Positions 17,261 to 25,028 of a DNA stretch of 64,000 nt are shown in pieces. The notes beneath the pieces were generated by a model, which searched no databases, was not told the DNA's origin, and saw only the letters and a list, made by a program, of their open reading frames with translations. Origin of the DNA: Tessaracoccus lapidicaptus (GTDB taxonomy: Bacteria > Actinomycetota > Actinomycetes > Propionibacteriales > Propionibacteriaceae); assembly GCF_001693815.1 (NCBI RefSeq), contig NZ_MBQD01000025.1, positions 124,001 through 188,000 of the forward strand, in the 5' to 3' direction. How positions within the stretch are numbered: the first letter of the stretch is position 1; the number at the start of each line of letters is the position of its first letter. The translations under genes and the position numbers were made by a program.

Positions 17261-18501
17261 TGCTCGACATCGCCCGGATCCGCGACGACTTCCCCATCCT
17301 GCAGCGCAGGGTGGGGGAGCGGCCGCTGGTGTACCTCGACTCGGCCAACACCTCCCAGAAGCCGCGTCAGGTGGTCGACGCCATCGCCGAGCACTACCTG
17401 CAGCACAACGCCAACGTGGCCCGGGCGATGCACCTGCTGGGCGCCGAGGCGACCGAGGCGTTCGAGGGGGCGCGGCGGGCGGTGGCCGCGTTCATCAACG
17501 CCGGGCGCCCCGAGGAGATCGTGTTCACCAAGAACGCGTCCGAGGCGCTCAACCTCGCCGCCCACACGCTGGGCTCCCGCCTGCGCCCGGGCGACGAGGT
17601 GGTCATCTCCGTGATGGAGCACCACTCCAACATCGTGCCGTGGCAGCTGGCGTGCGAGCGCAGCGGCGCCACGCTGCGCTGGTTCGACGTGACGGACGAC
17701 GGCCGCCTGGATCTCGAGGGCGCCGTGCGCGAGGACCTCATCAACGAGCGGACGAAGGTCGTGTCGCTGACGTGGGTCTCCAACGTGCTCGGCACCCGCA
17801 ACCCGGTGGCGGAGATCGCCGCTCAGGCGCACGCCGTCGGAGCCGTGATGGTGGTCGACGCGTCGCAGGCTGTGCCGCACCAGGCGACCGACGTCGTCGC
17901 GCTCGGCGCTGACCTCGTCGCGTTCACCGGGCACAAGATGTGCGGGCCCACCGGCATCGGCGTGCTGTGGGGCCGCTACGAGCTGCTCGCCGAACTGCCC
18001 CCCTACATGGGCGGCGGCGAGATGATCGAGGTGGTGGAGATGAGCCGATCCACCTACGCGCCCCCGCCGCACCGCTTCGAGGCGGGTACCCCGCCGATCG
18101 CGCAGGCCGCCGGGCTGCACGCCGCCGTGGACTACCTGACCTCGGTGGGCATGGACGCCATCGCCGCGCACGAGCAGAACCTGACGACCTACGGCCTGGA
18201 GAAGCTCGGCAGCATCGACGGCCTCGTCATCCTCGGCCCGACCGAGGCGGTGGACCGCGGCAGCGCGCTGTCGTTCAACCTCACGGGTGTCCACCCGCAC
18301 GACGTCATGCAGGTGCTCGACTCCCGCGGCATCGCCATCCGCGGCGGCCACCACTGCGCCCGCCCGCTCCACAAGCGCCTCGGCCACCAGAGCTCGACCC
18401 GCGCGTCGTCGTACCTGTACACCACGCGGGAGGAGATCGACGCGCTCGCCGACGCGCTCGTGTTCACCCGCGACTACTTCGCCCCTCGGTTCGGAGGCTG
18501 A
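17260..18501 (+). CDS. sufS: cysteine desulfurase SufS (group II)
   Basis: SufS removes sulfur from L-cysteine using PLP and passes it to SufU. The 413-residue protein has the PLP lysine in FTGHKMCGPTGIG and the catalytic cysteine in RGGHHCARPLH. It belongs to the SufS/CsdA class rather than IscS. It overlaps sufC by one base, and sufU follows after 2 nt. Confidence 0.97.
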   Translation: MLDIARIRDDFPILQRRVGERPLVYLDSANTSQKPRQVVDAIAEHYLQHNANVARAMHLLGAEATEAFEGARRAVAAFINAGRPEEIVFTKNASEALNLAAHTLGSRLRPGDEVVISVMEHHSNIVPWQLACERSGATLRWFDVTDDGRLDLEGAVREDLINERTKVVSLTWVSNVLGTRNPVAEIAAQAHAVGAVMVVDASQAVPHQATDVVALGADLVAFTGHKMCGPTGIGVLWGRYELLAELPPYMGGGEMIEVVEMSRSTYAPPPHRFEAGTPPIAQAAGLHAAVDYLTSVGMDAIAAHEQNLTTYGLEKLGSIDGLVILGPTEAVDRGSALSFNLTGVHPHDVMQVLDSRGIAIRGGHHCARPLHKRLGHQSSTRASSYLYTTREEIDALADALVFTRDYFAPRFGG

Positions 18502-18503
18502 TC

Positions 18504-18965
18504 ATGAACATCGACGAGCTCTACCAGACGATCATCCTCGATCACTACCGCGAGAAGCACCACTCCGGGCTCCGCGAGCCCTACGACGTTCAGGTCCACC
18601 ACGTGAACCCGTCCTGCGGGGACGAGCTCACGCTGCGGGTGCACCTCGACGGCGACACCATCCGTGACATCTCGTACGAGGGGGAGGGCTGCTCCATCTC
18701 GCAGGCGTCCACCTCCGTGATGACGGACCTGCTGATCGGCGACTCGACGGCCCACGCGCTGGACCTCCACGACAAGTTCCTGGAGATGATGCAGAGCCAG
18801 GGCCGCATCGAGCCCGACGAAGACGTGTTCGAGGACGCCATCGCGTTCGCCGGCGTCTCCAAGTTCCCCGCCCGGGTCAAGTGCGCGCTGCTCGGCTGGT
18901 CCGCGCTGCGCGACGCGACCCTCCAGGCAACCGCCCACCAGTCAGACCCCTCTCCCGCTGGTTGA
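18504..18965 (+). CDS. sufU: zinc-dependent sulfurtransferase SufU
   Basis: SufU accepts persulfide sulfur from SufS. The 153-residue protein has the zinc ligands C38 and D40 (SCGD), C63 (GEGCSIS) and C127 (VKCALLGW), plus the SufU-specific insertion between them. The ATG has GGAGG 7 nt upstream, located inside the end of sufS. Confidence 0.95.
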   Translation: MNIDELYQTIILDHYREKHHSGLREPYDVQVHHVNPSCGDELTLRVHLDGDTIRDISYEGEGCSISQASTSVMTDLLIGDSTAHALDLHDKFLEMMQSQGRIEPDEDVFEDAIAFAGVSKFPARVKCALLGWSALRDATLQATAHQSDPSPAG

Positions 18966-19027
18966 GCCGGGCGCGCGGCGTCAGCCGCTCATCCGTGTCG
19001 AGACCCTCGTCACCCACTAGGAGCACC

Positions 19028-19426
19028 ATGTACACCCCAGAACAGCGGCCCAGCGATCTCGTCAAGGACGAGCTGCCGGAGGTCGATCTCGCCCAGCCGA
19101 CGGCCCAGGTGAGTGCCGCCCCGACCGAGGACGAGATCCTCGAGGCGATGAAGGACGTCGTCGACCCTGAGCTCATGGTCAACGTCGTCGACCTCGGCCT
19201 CGTCTACGGTGTCCAGGTCGACGAGCACGCGAACGCGACGATCGACATGACCTTGACCTCGCCGACCTGCCCGCTGACCGACAAGATCGAATACGACACC
19301 AAGTATGTGCTCGACGGGTTGGTGAACTCCGTGACGATCAACTGGGTGTGGCTGCCGCCGTGGACGCTCGAGGCGATCACCGAGGACGGTCGCGAGCAGC
19401 TGCGCGCGATCGGCTACAACCTCTGA
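19028..19426 (+). CDS. sufT: DUF59 / MIP18-family Fe-S biogenesis protein (SufT-like)
   Basis: A 132-residue protein of the DUF59 (PaaD/SufT/CIA2) family, thought to aid Fe-S cluster maturation or transfer. It has DPELMVNVVDLGLVY (47-60) and the conserved TSPTCPLTD with C81. The first 30 residues are a poorly conserved leader. It is the last gene of the suf operon, 62 nt after sufU. It converges with the M50 protease gene, 4 nt from stop to stop, with no terminator between. Confidence 0.9.
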   Translation: MYTPEQRPSDLVKDELPEVDLAQPTAQVSAAPTEDEILEAMKDVVDPELMVNVVDLGLVYGVQVDEHANATIDMTLTSPTCPLTDKIEYDTKYVLDGLVNSVTINWVWLPPWTLEAITEDGREQLRAIGYNL

Positions 19427-19430
19427 GCGG

Positions 19431-19919
19431 TCAGGCCCCTTCTCTCGTGGCCAGGGCGTGAGCCAGCACGACCCGGCCGTCGCCGAAGACCGGCAGCAGG
19501 AACACGAGGTGCGCCAGGTGGAGCCAGCCGACGGCGGGCGGCAGGCCTGCTGCGAGGGTGGCGAACCCGACCAGGGCCGCGGCCCCGGGCCCGGCCACAG
19601 CGGCCACCACCGCGCGTTTGGGGGTGAGGTCGCCGACCGGGGTGACGGAGATCCGCCACCATGTGCGCTCCACCACCACGGAGCTGCTCCCGCCGCGCGA
19701 GAGAAGCACCGCGACATGACCGCACTCGTGCACCACGAATGACCCCAGCGCTCCGATCACCAGGACGAGCGTGACCTGCCAGGCCAGTTCGTACAGCCAA
19801 CCGGCTCCCGCGCCGAGGTGGGCGGCGACGGCCAGCAACCAGAAGCCCGCCGTTGCGGCCACCAGCGGCCACCCGGCCAGGACGACGGCGCGGGCGACGG
19901 CGACCAGGGCCGACGTCAC
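19431..19919 (-). CDS. small M50-type intramembrane metalloprotease
   Basis: A 162-residue membrane protein with about four helices and a zinc-protease motif HECGH at residues 64-68. A second motif, LLPVFGDGR near residue 150, is in the place of the M50 NxxPxxxxDG ligand motif. It lacks a PDZ domain and is far smaller than RseP, so its substrate is likely specific and local. The GTG start at 19919 overlaps the preceding gene's stop by 4 nt (GTGA). It is the last gene of a minus-strand island with an ABC exporter, two small peptides and a two-component system, suggesting that it clips a membrane peptide. That role is inference. Confidence 0.78.
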   Translation of the reverse strand: MTSALVAVARAVVLAGWPLVAATAGFWLLAVAAHLGAGAGWLYELAWQVTLVLVIGALGSFVVHECGHVAVLLSRGGSSSVVVERTWWRISVTPVGDLTPKRAVVAAVAGPGAAALVGFATLAAGLPPAVGWLHLAHLVFLLPVFGDGRVVLAHALATREGA

Positions 19920-20230
19920 GCGGCGCCGCTGAGCAGCCCCGCGCGGTAGCTCTTCAGCCAGCGGAAGATCACCACGGTCACGAAGACGAAGCCGGCGACG
20001 ACCAGCGTCGAGATCAGCAGGGGCCAACCCGAGGCCACCCCGACGTTCATAGTGAACGCGTCGGCATCCAGCGGCACCGTCTCGAAGAACACCGCGCCGA
20101 AGAACCCCTCGACGCGCCGCCCCACGTCGGGGGTGGCCGCCATGAGCCCGAGCAGGCTGAACGCGGCCAGCGCGACGGTCGTGACGAGTCCGGCGACGAG
20201 GCTATACAGCGAGAGCTTGAGGTACGTCAT
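19916..20230 (-). CDS. 104-residue two-helix membrane protein, function unknown
   Basis: I do not recognise the family. The protein has a hydrophobic segment at about residues 5-30 and another at about 68-92, then a basic tail (RWLKSYRAG). The loop between them is acidic (ETVPLDADAF). The ATG at 20230 has AGGAG 5 nt upstream. Its 5' end overlaps the end of the permease gene by 29 nt and its stop overlaps the M50 gene by 4 nt. In peptide-export operons, small helical proteins in this place often give immunity, but nothing in the sequence proves it. Confidence 0.65.
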   Translation of the reverse strand: MTYLKLSLYSLVAGLVTTVALAAFSLLGLMAATPDVGRRVEGFFGAVFFETVPLDADAFTMNVGVASGWPLLISTLVVAGFVFVTVVIFRWLKSYRAGLLSGAA

Positions 20231-21644
20231 GGCGACTCCTTGTTTCGTGAACGTGGATGGACCACACGCTGACCACGGCGGCCAGCGCGGCGAGGGCGGC
20301 AAGCAGCGGCACGGTGGCCGCGGCCGGGAGCTGCAGCAGGCCCGTGAGGATCCCGACGAACGCCAGGATCAGTGCCAGGACCAGCGACCCGAGCAGGGCG
20401 CTGAAGGGGTTGTCGTTCTCGGCCGGGAATGCGGACCCGACGAGGACGGCGAAGACGACCGCGGCCACCGTGCCGAGGACCGGCTCGGAGGATCCGGCGA
20501 GGAGCTCGGGCCGTGCGAGCGCCAGAACGCCGAACCCTGCTGCCAGGAACACCCCGACGACGGCCGTCTGACAGCCCACCATGCGTAGCCAGATCGACCA
20601 GGGGCCCCGCTCGGGATGCAGGATGCGCAGGGCGCGCGTGTTGCCGTAGTGGTACATCCCGGGGAAGGACAGCAGCGCGGCCGACCACAAGGGGTGGACC
20701 GACGCGGTCCCGGCCAGATAGGCGAACAGGGCCGCCGCCAACGACACCCCCAACCACAGGTGCTGATTGCGGAGCGCGTACGCGAGGTGGACGCCCCACG
20801 GACCCGACGTGCGCACCGGCAGGGCGAGATTGACGAAGCGGTGGTGGCTCGGGTGCGCGTTCGGGGCGGTGAGCACCGCGGCCAGGGCGAGCACGGCCAC
20901 GAGGCCGCCCGCCCCGAGGACATAGGCCCACGGCCCGTACGTGTGGAGGAGCCAGGGCATGAGGTTGAGCCCGATGAGGGCGCGGCCGCCTGGGGCGTCG
21001 GGCAGCGACACCGCCCCCACCAGCGACACCAGCCGCGCATTGAGCCACAGCAGGGCCGCGAACGTCACCAGCAGCAGGACCGTGGAGCGGACCCGGCGCA
21101 GCCCGAGCAGGGTGAGGAGGAGGTCGCCGGCGTTGTGCGCGATGGTGACCACGAGATACACGACGACGCCGGTCACGATCGGGGTGGTGGCGAGCAGCAC
21201 CCCGCGGGGCCCGAGGATCATGGTCGAGGAGATGCCCATCGCCGCCATGAGGACGGCCGTGATGAGGACCAGGGTGGTGGCCTCGAAGGCGAGCAGCGCG
21301 CCGCGTCGCTCACGGTGACTGACCGGGAGCTGGGCCGTGAAGTCCAGCACGGCGGAAGCCCCGCCCACCAGCAGCCGCAGGGCCATGAAGATGCCGAGGA
21401 CGATCATCGCCACCGACACCGAGGTCAGGTCGAAGACGTAGCGCCAGACGCCCAGCTCCGAGCCCACCGGCCGCATGAACTGGTAGGCCACCACCGCCGC
21501 GCCCACCACAAACGCGACCATGGTGAGGAGGATGAGGCCCCGCGCCGCCCAGGAGCGCAGCGGCCCCATCGCGAGGGCGCGGCGCGAGAAGTACCGGGCG
21601 AGCATGCCCGTGCACGCCGCCACCCGGCGGAGGCTCCCGATCAC
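20202..21644 (-). CDS. ABC transporter permease, 480 residues
   Basis: A polytopic membrane protein with roughly a dozen predicted helices and no recognisable motif other than general similarity to large ABC-2-like or EcsB-like permeases. The GTG start at 21644 overlaps the ATPase stop by 4 nt, showing that they form one transporter. The length (480 residues) is much larger than the six-helix ABC-2 permease at 11160. Given the neighbouring small membrane peptide and protease, a peptide substrate is likely. That is inference. Confidence 0.8.
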   Translation of the reverse strand: MIGSLRRVAACTGMLARYFSRRALAMGPLRSWAARGLILLTMVAFVVGAAVVAYQFMRPVGSELGVWRYVFDLTSVSVAMIVLGIFMALRLLVGGASAVLDFTAQLPVSHRERRGALLAFEATTLVLITAVLMAAMGISSTMILGPRGVLLATTPIVTGVVVYLVVTIAHNAGDLLLTLLGLRRVRSTVLLLVTFAALLWLNARLVSLVGAVSLPDAPGGRALIGLNLMPWLLHTYGPWAYVLGAGGLVAVLALAAVLTAPNAHPSHHRFVNLALPVRTSGPWGVHLAYALRNQHLWLGVSLAAALFAYLAGTASVHPLWSAALLSFPGMYHYGNTRALRILHPERGPWSIWLRMVGCQTAVVGVFLAAGFGVLALARPELLAGSSEPVLGTVAAVVFAVLVGSAFPAENDNPFSALLGSLVLALILAFVGILTGLLQLPAAATVPLLAALAALAAVVSVWSIHVHETRSRHDVPQALAV

Positions 21645-22369
21645 TGGAGGGTCCGCTCGTCCAGGTGGGACATCACCAACGCCGCGACGTCGCGGCCGGA
21701 CGCGCGCAGGTCGTCGAGGGTGACGTCGCTGATCACGTGCCCGAAGTCGAGGAAGACGATGCGGTCCGCGACGCGCTCCAGCATGGAGAAGTCGTGGGAA
21801 CACAGCAGGACACCCAGCCCCTCGGAGCGCATCCGCAGCAGCTCTCTCTCGACGAGGTACAGCGCCTCGATGTCGATGCCGTTGAGGGTCTCGTCGATGA
21901 CGGTTAGGGGCCGCCGGTTGAGGAAGGCCGAGATCAGCTGGGTCTTCTTGCGCATGCCGTGCGAGAAGTCCTCCATGAGATGCGGCAGCCGGCCCTTCAT
22001 CCCGTAGCGGTCGAACAACGCGGCCGCCGCCGCCCGGTCGACGCGCGAGCCATACAGGCCGGCGAGCAGGTCCAGGTATTCGGCGGCCCGGAGGAACTCC
22101 GGCAGATGGTCGTTGCTCGAGAGGTACTGCGCCTGCTGCCGCCCGGAGCGGAGGCGGTGCGGTGCGCCGTCGATGGTGATGGAGCCGGTGCGCAGCTTCA
22201 GGAGGTCGAAGATGAGCGTGATGAGGGTCGACTTCCCCGACCCGTTCGGGCCGACCAGACCGACGATCTCGCCGCGGCCCACGTGGAGGCTGACATCGTG
22301 CAGGACCCGGGGGCCGCCTCCGTAGGCGTAGCTGACGCCCGACACCTGCAGCACGTGCGAGAGGTTCAT
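21641..22369 (-). CDS. ABC transporter ATP-binding protein, EcsA-like
   Basis: A 242-residue ATPase with Walker A GPNGSGKS near residue 40. The degenerate signature FSHGMRKKTQ replaces LSGGQ, a form common in EcsA and bacteriocin-export or immunity ATPases. Walker B reads LTVIDETLNGID and the switch His lies in LLCSHDFSML. It powers the permease encoded directly after it. The start is the ATG at 22369 with AAGGAG 4 nt upstream. A strong hairpin at 22390-22417 separates it from the 80-residue peptide gene upstream. Confidence 0.88.
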   Translation of the reverse strand: MNLSHVLQVSGVSYAYGGGPRVLHDVSLHVGRGEIVGLVGPNGSGKSTLITLIFDLLKLRTGSITIDGAPHRLRSGRQQAQYLSSNDHLPEFLRAAEYLDLLAGLYGSRVDRAAAAALFDRYGMKGRLPHLMEDFSHGMRKKTQLISAFLNRRPLTVIDETLNGIDIEALYLVERELLRMRSEGLGVLLCSHDFSMLERVADRIVFLDFGHVISDVTLDDLRASGRDVAALVMSHLDERTLQ

Positions 22370-22389
22370 GATGCTCCTTACGTGGGGGA

Positions 22390-22417
22390 GGGGCGGGCCG
22401 GAGGTCCGGCCCGCCCC
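22390..22417 (-). terminator. 12-bp hairpin between peptide and exporter genes (attenuator candidate)
   Basis: GGGGCGGGCCGG (22390-22401) and CCGGCCCGCCCC (22406-22417) form a perfect 12-bp stem with a four-base loop. It stands 23 nt after the peptide stop and 20 nt before the ATPase start. No U-tract follows, so it may be a partial terminator or an mRNA end protector that raises peptide over exporter expression. Confidence 0.6.
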
Positions 22418-22440
22418 GGGGGGTCAGCGGAGGGACGGGA

Positions 22441-22683
22441 TCAACGGCGGCACTCGAGGGCGACCTGCCAGCCGCTCTTCCAGTACCAGTTGCCGGTGAA
22501 CCGACCCTTCTGGTTGACGACGCACCAGATGGCCATGCCGGCGAGCAGGGCGGCGGCGAGGGCCAGGATGACGGCGACGAAGACGAGGAACCAGGCGTCG
22601 TAGCGGACGACGGCGGTGTCGAACTTCGTCTTGATCAGGGATCCCAGCGGGGCGCTGGAGACGGCGGCGAGCGTTGCGTTCAT
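22441..22683 (-). CDS. 80-residue single-span membrane peptide, candidate secreted-peptide precursor
   Basis: I do not recognise the family. The ATG at 22683 has AAGGA 6 nt upstream. Residues 1-28 form an N-terminal part (MNATLAAVSSAPLGSLIKTK and a little more). Residues about 30-57 are one strong membrane helix. The last 24 residues form a basic, aromatic tail containing GNWYWKSGW and ending LECRR. A small one-helix peptide upstream of an ABC exporter and an M50 protease, followed by a hairpin, looks like a pheromone or bacteriocin precursor. It could instead be a small subunit of the transporter. Confidence 0.7.
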   Translation of the reverse strand: MNATLAAVSSAPLGSLIKTKFDTAVVRYDAWFLVFVAVILALAAALLAGMAIWCVVNQKGRFTGNWYWKSGWQVALECRR

Positions 22684-22818
22684 AGTTGTTCCTTCGTTCG
22701 GTGGTGTGCACTGCGAGGATTCCGCCGGCCATGGGTGGCGCGCCTCCGGTGTCGCCCTCGGACACCACTCCATCGCAGGGATCGCACCACGTCACGGGTG
22801 CGGCGGCGAGATGTCGCC

Positions 22819-22848
22819 GAAGGTAGATCAGGCCTGGCCGGAAGGTAG
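22819..22848 (-). promoter_or_regulatory. direct repeats upstream of the 80-residue peptide gene
   Basis: CTACCTTC occurs twice on the minus strand, at 22841-22848 and 22819-22826, 22 bp apart (about two helical turns), within the 175-nt gap between the kinase stop and the peptide start. Such spaced direct repeats suit a dimeric response regulator encoded in the same island. No promoter elements are clear. Confidence 0.35.
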
Positions 22849-22858
22849 TCCCGGCAGG

Positions 22859-23992
22859 TCAGCGCCCCGCAGGATCCGACTGCGCGACCTCGTACCCGTG
22901 CGGGAGACGCACCCGGACGTGCCACCAGCCGGCGTCGCGCACGACCCGACAGGTCCCGCGCAGCAGCCCGGCCCGCTCCTCGATGCCGATGAGGCCGAGG
23001 CCGCGCGGATTGACGCGCGAGGCCGTCGTTCGGTTGCTGAAGACGGCGATGAGGTCGTCGTCGTCCTCGGTGATGGACAGGTGGCACTGCGTACCGGCGG
23101 CGGCGTGCTTGATCATGTTGGAGGCGGCCTCGACGGTCACCTTGGCCAGCGTCGTCGCCCGGGCCGAACTCACCGGGCCGATCCGCACCTCGGTGGTCGC
23201 CATGAACCCGTGGTCGCGCAGGCGCTGCGCCTGCTCCTCGACGGCGGCGGCGAGCGTGTCGGCGTCGGCGAGGGGACCGACGAACCCGGGTGGGGGTCCG
23301 TCGTGCTCCCGCAGCGTGGAGAGCAGTTGACGCAGGTCGTGCGCCGACGAGGAGCACTCCTCCGCGATCTGGCCCAGCCCCGCGCGGATCTCGTCCGTCA
23401 CCTCCGCCGACAGCGCGAGCATGTGGGCGCGCATGGCGGCGTGGGAGAGGGTCTGGGCGACGGTGTCGTGCAGGTCCCGCGCCAGGGCCGCCCGCAGTTC
23501 CGCGACGCGCTCGTCGGCCACCTCGCGCTCGCGCAGCACGCGGCCGGCGGCCACCCGCCAGACGCTGCCCGCCCCGATGGCGAGCGCCGCGAGCACCAGC
23601 ACGAAGGCCGCGGAGATGAGGTGGTCGCGCAGCGACGTCGACGAGTGCCACACCATCGTGGCGTACGCCGAGCAGCTCAGCAGCGCGACGAGCGGGACCT
23701 TCCAGCGCAGGTCAAGCCGGATGGCTGCGAAGACGTTGATGAAGCTGGCCAGGCCTGCCACGCTGACGTCGGCCGCCGGCAGGGCGAGGAAGGACAGGAG
23801 CGAGGCGACCGTGAGCACCGACGCCACGCGGGGCACCATGGCCGAGAGCCCGGCGCCCAGACAGAGCGTGAGGGTCAGCAGGCGGGCGGGCAGCCCCTGG
23901 TCCGGCTGCACGACGAGCGCGAACGCCAGCGCCAACACCGCCATGGCGGGCTCGGCCCACCGGGTGTCGACAGAGGGCGCCGCGCTTGTCAT
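22859..23992 (-). CDS. sensor histidine kinase, NarL/DesK-type (HisKA_3)
   Basis: A 377-residue membrane kinase with about five N-terminal helices (residues 15-145) and no sizeable extracellular domain. This suggests it senses within the membrane. The phosphoacceptor is H175 in the HisKA_3 motif RDLHDTVAQTLSH. The ATPase domain has an N-box around VEAASNMIKHA and a G-box GLGLIGIEERAG. It pairs with the response regulator at 24294. The 53-residue peptide gene lies between them, 18 nt before this start. No clear Shine-Dalgarno sequence precedes the ATG. Confidence 0.92.
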   Translation of the reverse strand: MTSAAPSVDTRWAEPAMAVLALAFALVVQPDQGLPARLLTLTLCLGAGLSAMVPRVASVLTVASLLSFLALPAADVSVAGLASFINVFAAIRLDLRWKVPLVALLSCSAYATMVWHSSTSLRDHLISAAFVLVLAALAIGAGSVWRVAAGRVLREREVADERVAELRAALARDLHDTVAQTLSHAAMRAHMLALSAEVTDEIRAGLGQIAEECSSSAHDLRQLLSTLREHDGPPPGFVGPLADADTLAAAVEEQAQRLRDHGFMATTEVRIGPVSSARATTLAKVTVEAASNMIKHAAAGTQCHLSITEDDDDLIAVFSNRTTASRVNPRGLGLIGIEERAGLLRGTCRVVRDAGWWHVRVRLPHGYEVAQSDPAGR

Positions 23993-24010
23993 GCGGCGAG
24001 TCTAGGACGT

Positions 24011-24172
24011 CTACCGGTGCGGGCAGAGGTACGGGATGAGCAGGCAGTACCACTGGTGCGTGGGCGCCAGTTGCCGCGCCAGGCGCTTGATGAGGGGGCG
24101 GTGGAAGGCGGTGGTCGTCGTCACCAGGGCGATGGCGTCGGTCACGGTCGGGTCGGCGAGATGGTCGAGCAT
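24011..24172 (-). CDS. 53-residue peptide between kinase and regulator genes
   Basis: A short, previously easy-to-miss gene. The ATG at 24172 has a good Shine-Dalgarno sequence (AAAGGA, 6 nt spacing) and the frame ends with TAG at 24011, 18 nt before the kinase start. The peptide begins MLDHLADPTVTDAIALVTTT, has a basic amphipathic middle (RPLIKRLARQL) and ends in QWYCLLIPYLCPHR with two cysteines spaced C-x6-C. No signal peptide or double-Gly leader is seen and I know no family. Its position suggests a signal or antimicrobial precursor sensed or exported by the surrounding system. That is inference. Confidence 0.6.
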   Translation of the reverse strand: MLDHLADPTVTDAIALVTTTTAFHRPLIKRLARQLAPTHQWYCLLIPYLCPHR

Positions 24173-24293
24173 GCTGTGTCCTTTCGTCGGGCTCCGCCGG
24201 CGACGCTAGACGCCCGGGACGGTCATCACGCCGGGCCGGCCGACGAGCGAATGGCCGATGGTGGACACATCATCAACTTTCGTCTACGCCCGA

Positions 24294-24947
24294 TCAGTCG
24301 TCCACCAGCCCCCACTCGTGGGCCTGGGCGGCCAGCGCCGCGCGATTGGGCTTGCCGAGCCGGCCGAGCAGGCGGCTGACGTAGGTCTTGACCGTGCTCG
24401 GGGCCAGGTAGAGCTCGTCGGCGATCTCGGCGTTGCTGCGGCCGCGGCCCACGAGGCGCATGATGTCGCGGTCGATGCGGCTGAGCGACGGGGGCGGGGC
24501 AGAGCGCGCCCGGCCCGACGCGAGGATCTTCGCCACCAGCTTCGGGGACACGAGGGCGTCCCCGCTGAAGGCGCTGCGCACGCCGTGCAGGATGAGCCCG
24601 GGGCTGTCGGACTTCAGCAGGAAGCCGGACGCCCCCGCGGTGAGCGCGCGGTGCATGACCCGGTCGTCGCCGAGCGCGGTGAAGCAGACCACGCGCATCG
24701 TCGAGGGTGGCGCGGTGAGGCGGGCGGTCAGCTCGATGCCGTCGAGCGTCGGCAGGTGGATGTCCACGATCACGACGTCGGGCTCCAGCCGGCGGGCCAG
24801 GTCCAGCGCCTCGGCGCCGTCGGAGGCGCTCCCGACGAGCTCGATGTCGGCCGTGCGCATGAGGTAGGTGGCGATGGCCTGCTGCGCCAGAGGGTCGTCC
24901 TCGGCGAGCACGACCCGGATCGGGGGCGCGACAGTCGGCTGCGTCAT
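24294..24947 (-). CDS. response regulator, NarL/LuxR family
   Basis: A 217-residue regulator with a receiver domain (about 1-120) and a LuxR-type HTH (about 155-212). The acidic pocket is D17/D18 and the phosphorylated Asp is D62 in VIVDIHLPTLDG. The conserved Thr and Lys lie in VCFTALG and LLKSDS. The HTH recognition part reads NAEIADELYLAPSTVKTYVS. It is expected to be phosphorylated by the kinase at 22859 and to control this island. The ATG at 24947 is preceded by TAGGTT at 7 nt, so the transcript is probably leaderless. It heads the minus-strand island. Confidence 0.93.
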   Translation of the reverse strand: MTQPTVAPPIRVVLAEDDPLAQQAIATYLMRTADIELVGSASDGAEALDLARRLEPDVVIVDIHLPTLDGIELTARLTAPPSTMRVVCFTALGDDRVMHRALTAGASGFLLKSDSPGLILHGVRSAFSGDALVSPKLVAKILASGRARSAPPPSLSRIDRDIMRLVGRGRSNAEIADELYLAPSTVKTYVSRLLGRLGKPNRAALAAQAHEWGLVDD

Positions 24948-24954
24948 GTCCCAC

Positions 24955-24960
24955 AACCTA
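24955..24960 (-). promoter_or_regulatory. -10 box of the response regulator gene, leaderless
   Basis: TAGGTT on the minus strand ends 7 nt before the ATG at 24947, with no Shine-Dalgarno sequence. Confidence 0.5.
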
Positions 24961-25028
24961 GGCCAGGACCCCGTTCAGGGATTAGCCTTCTGACCACGGA
25001 CAGGACTCAACAACTCCGGGAGGCGACG

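Noticed and set aside
12769-19426. SufB intein, as in mycobacteria
   Set aside because: sufB is 480 codons, the standard length, with no insertion or intein motifs.
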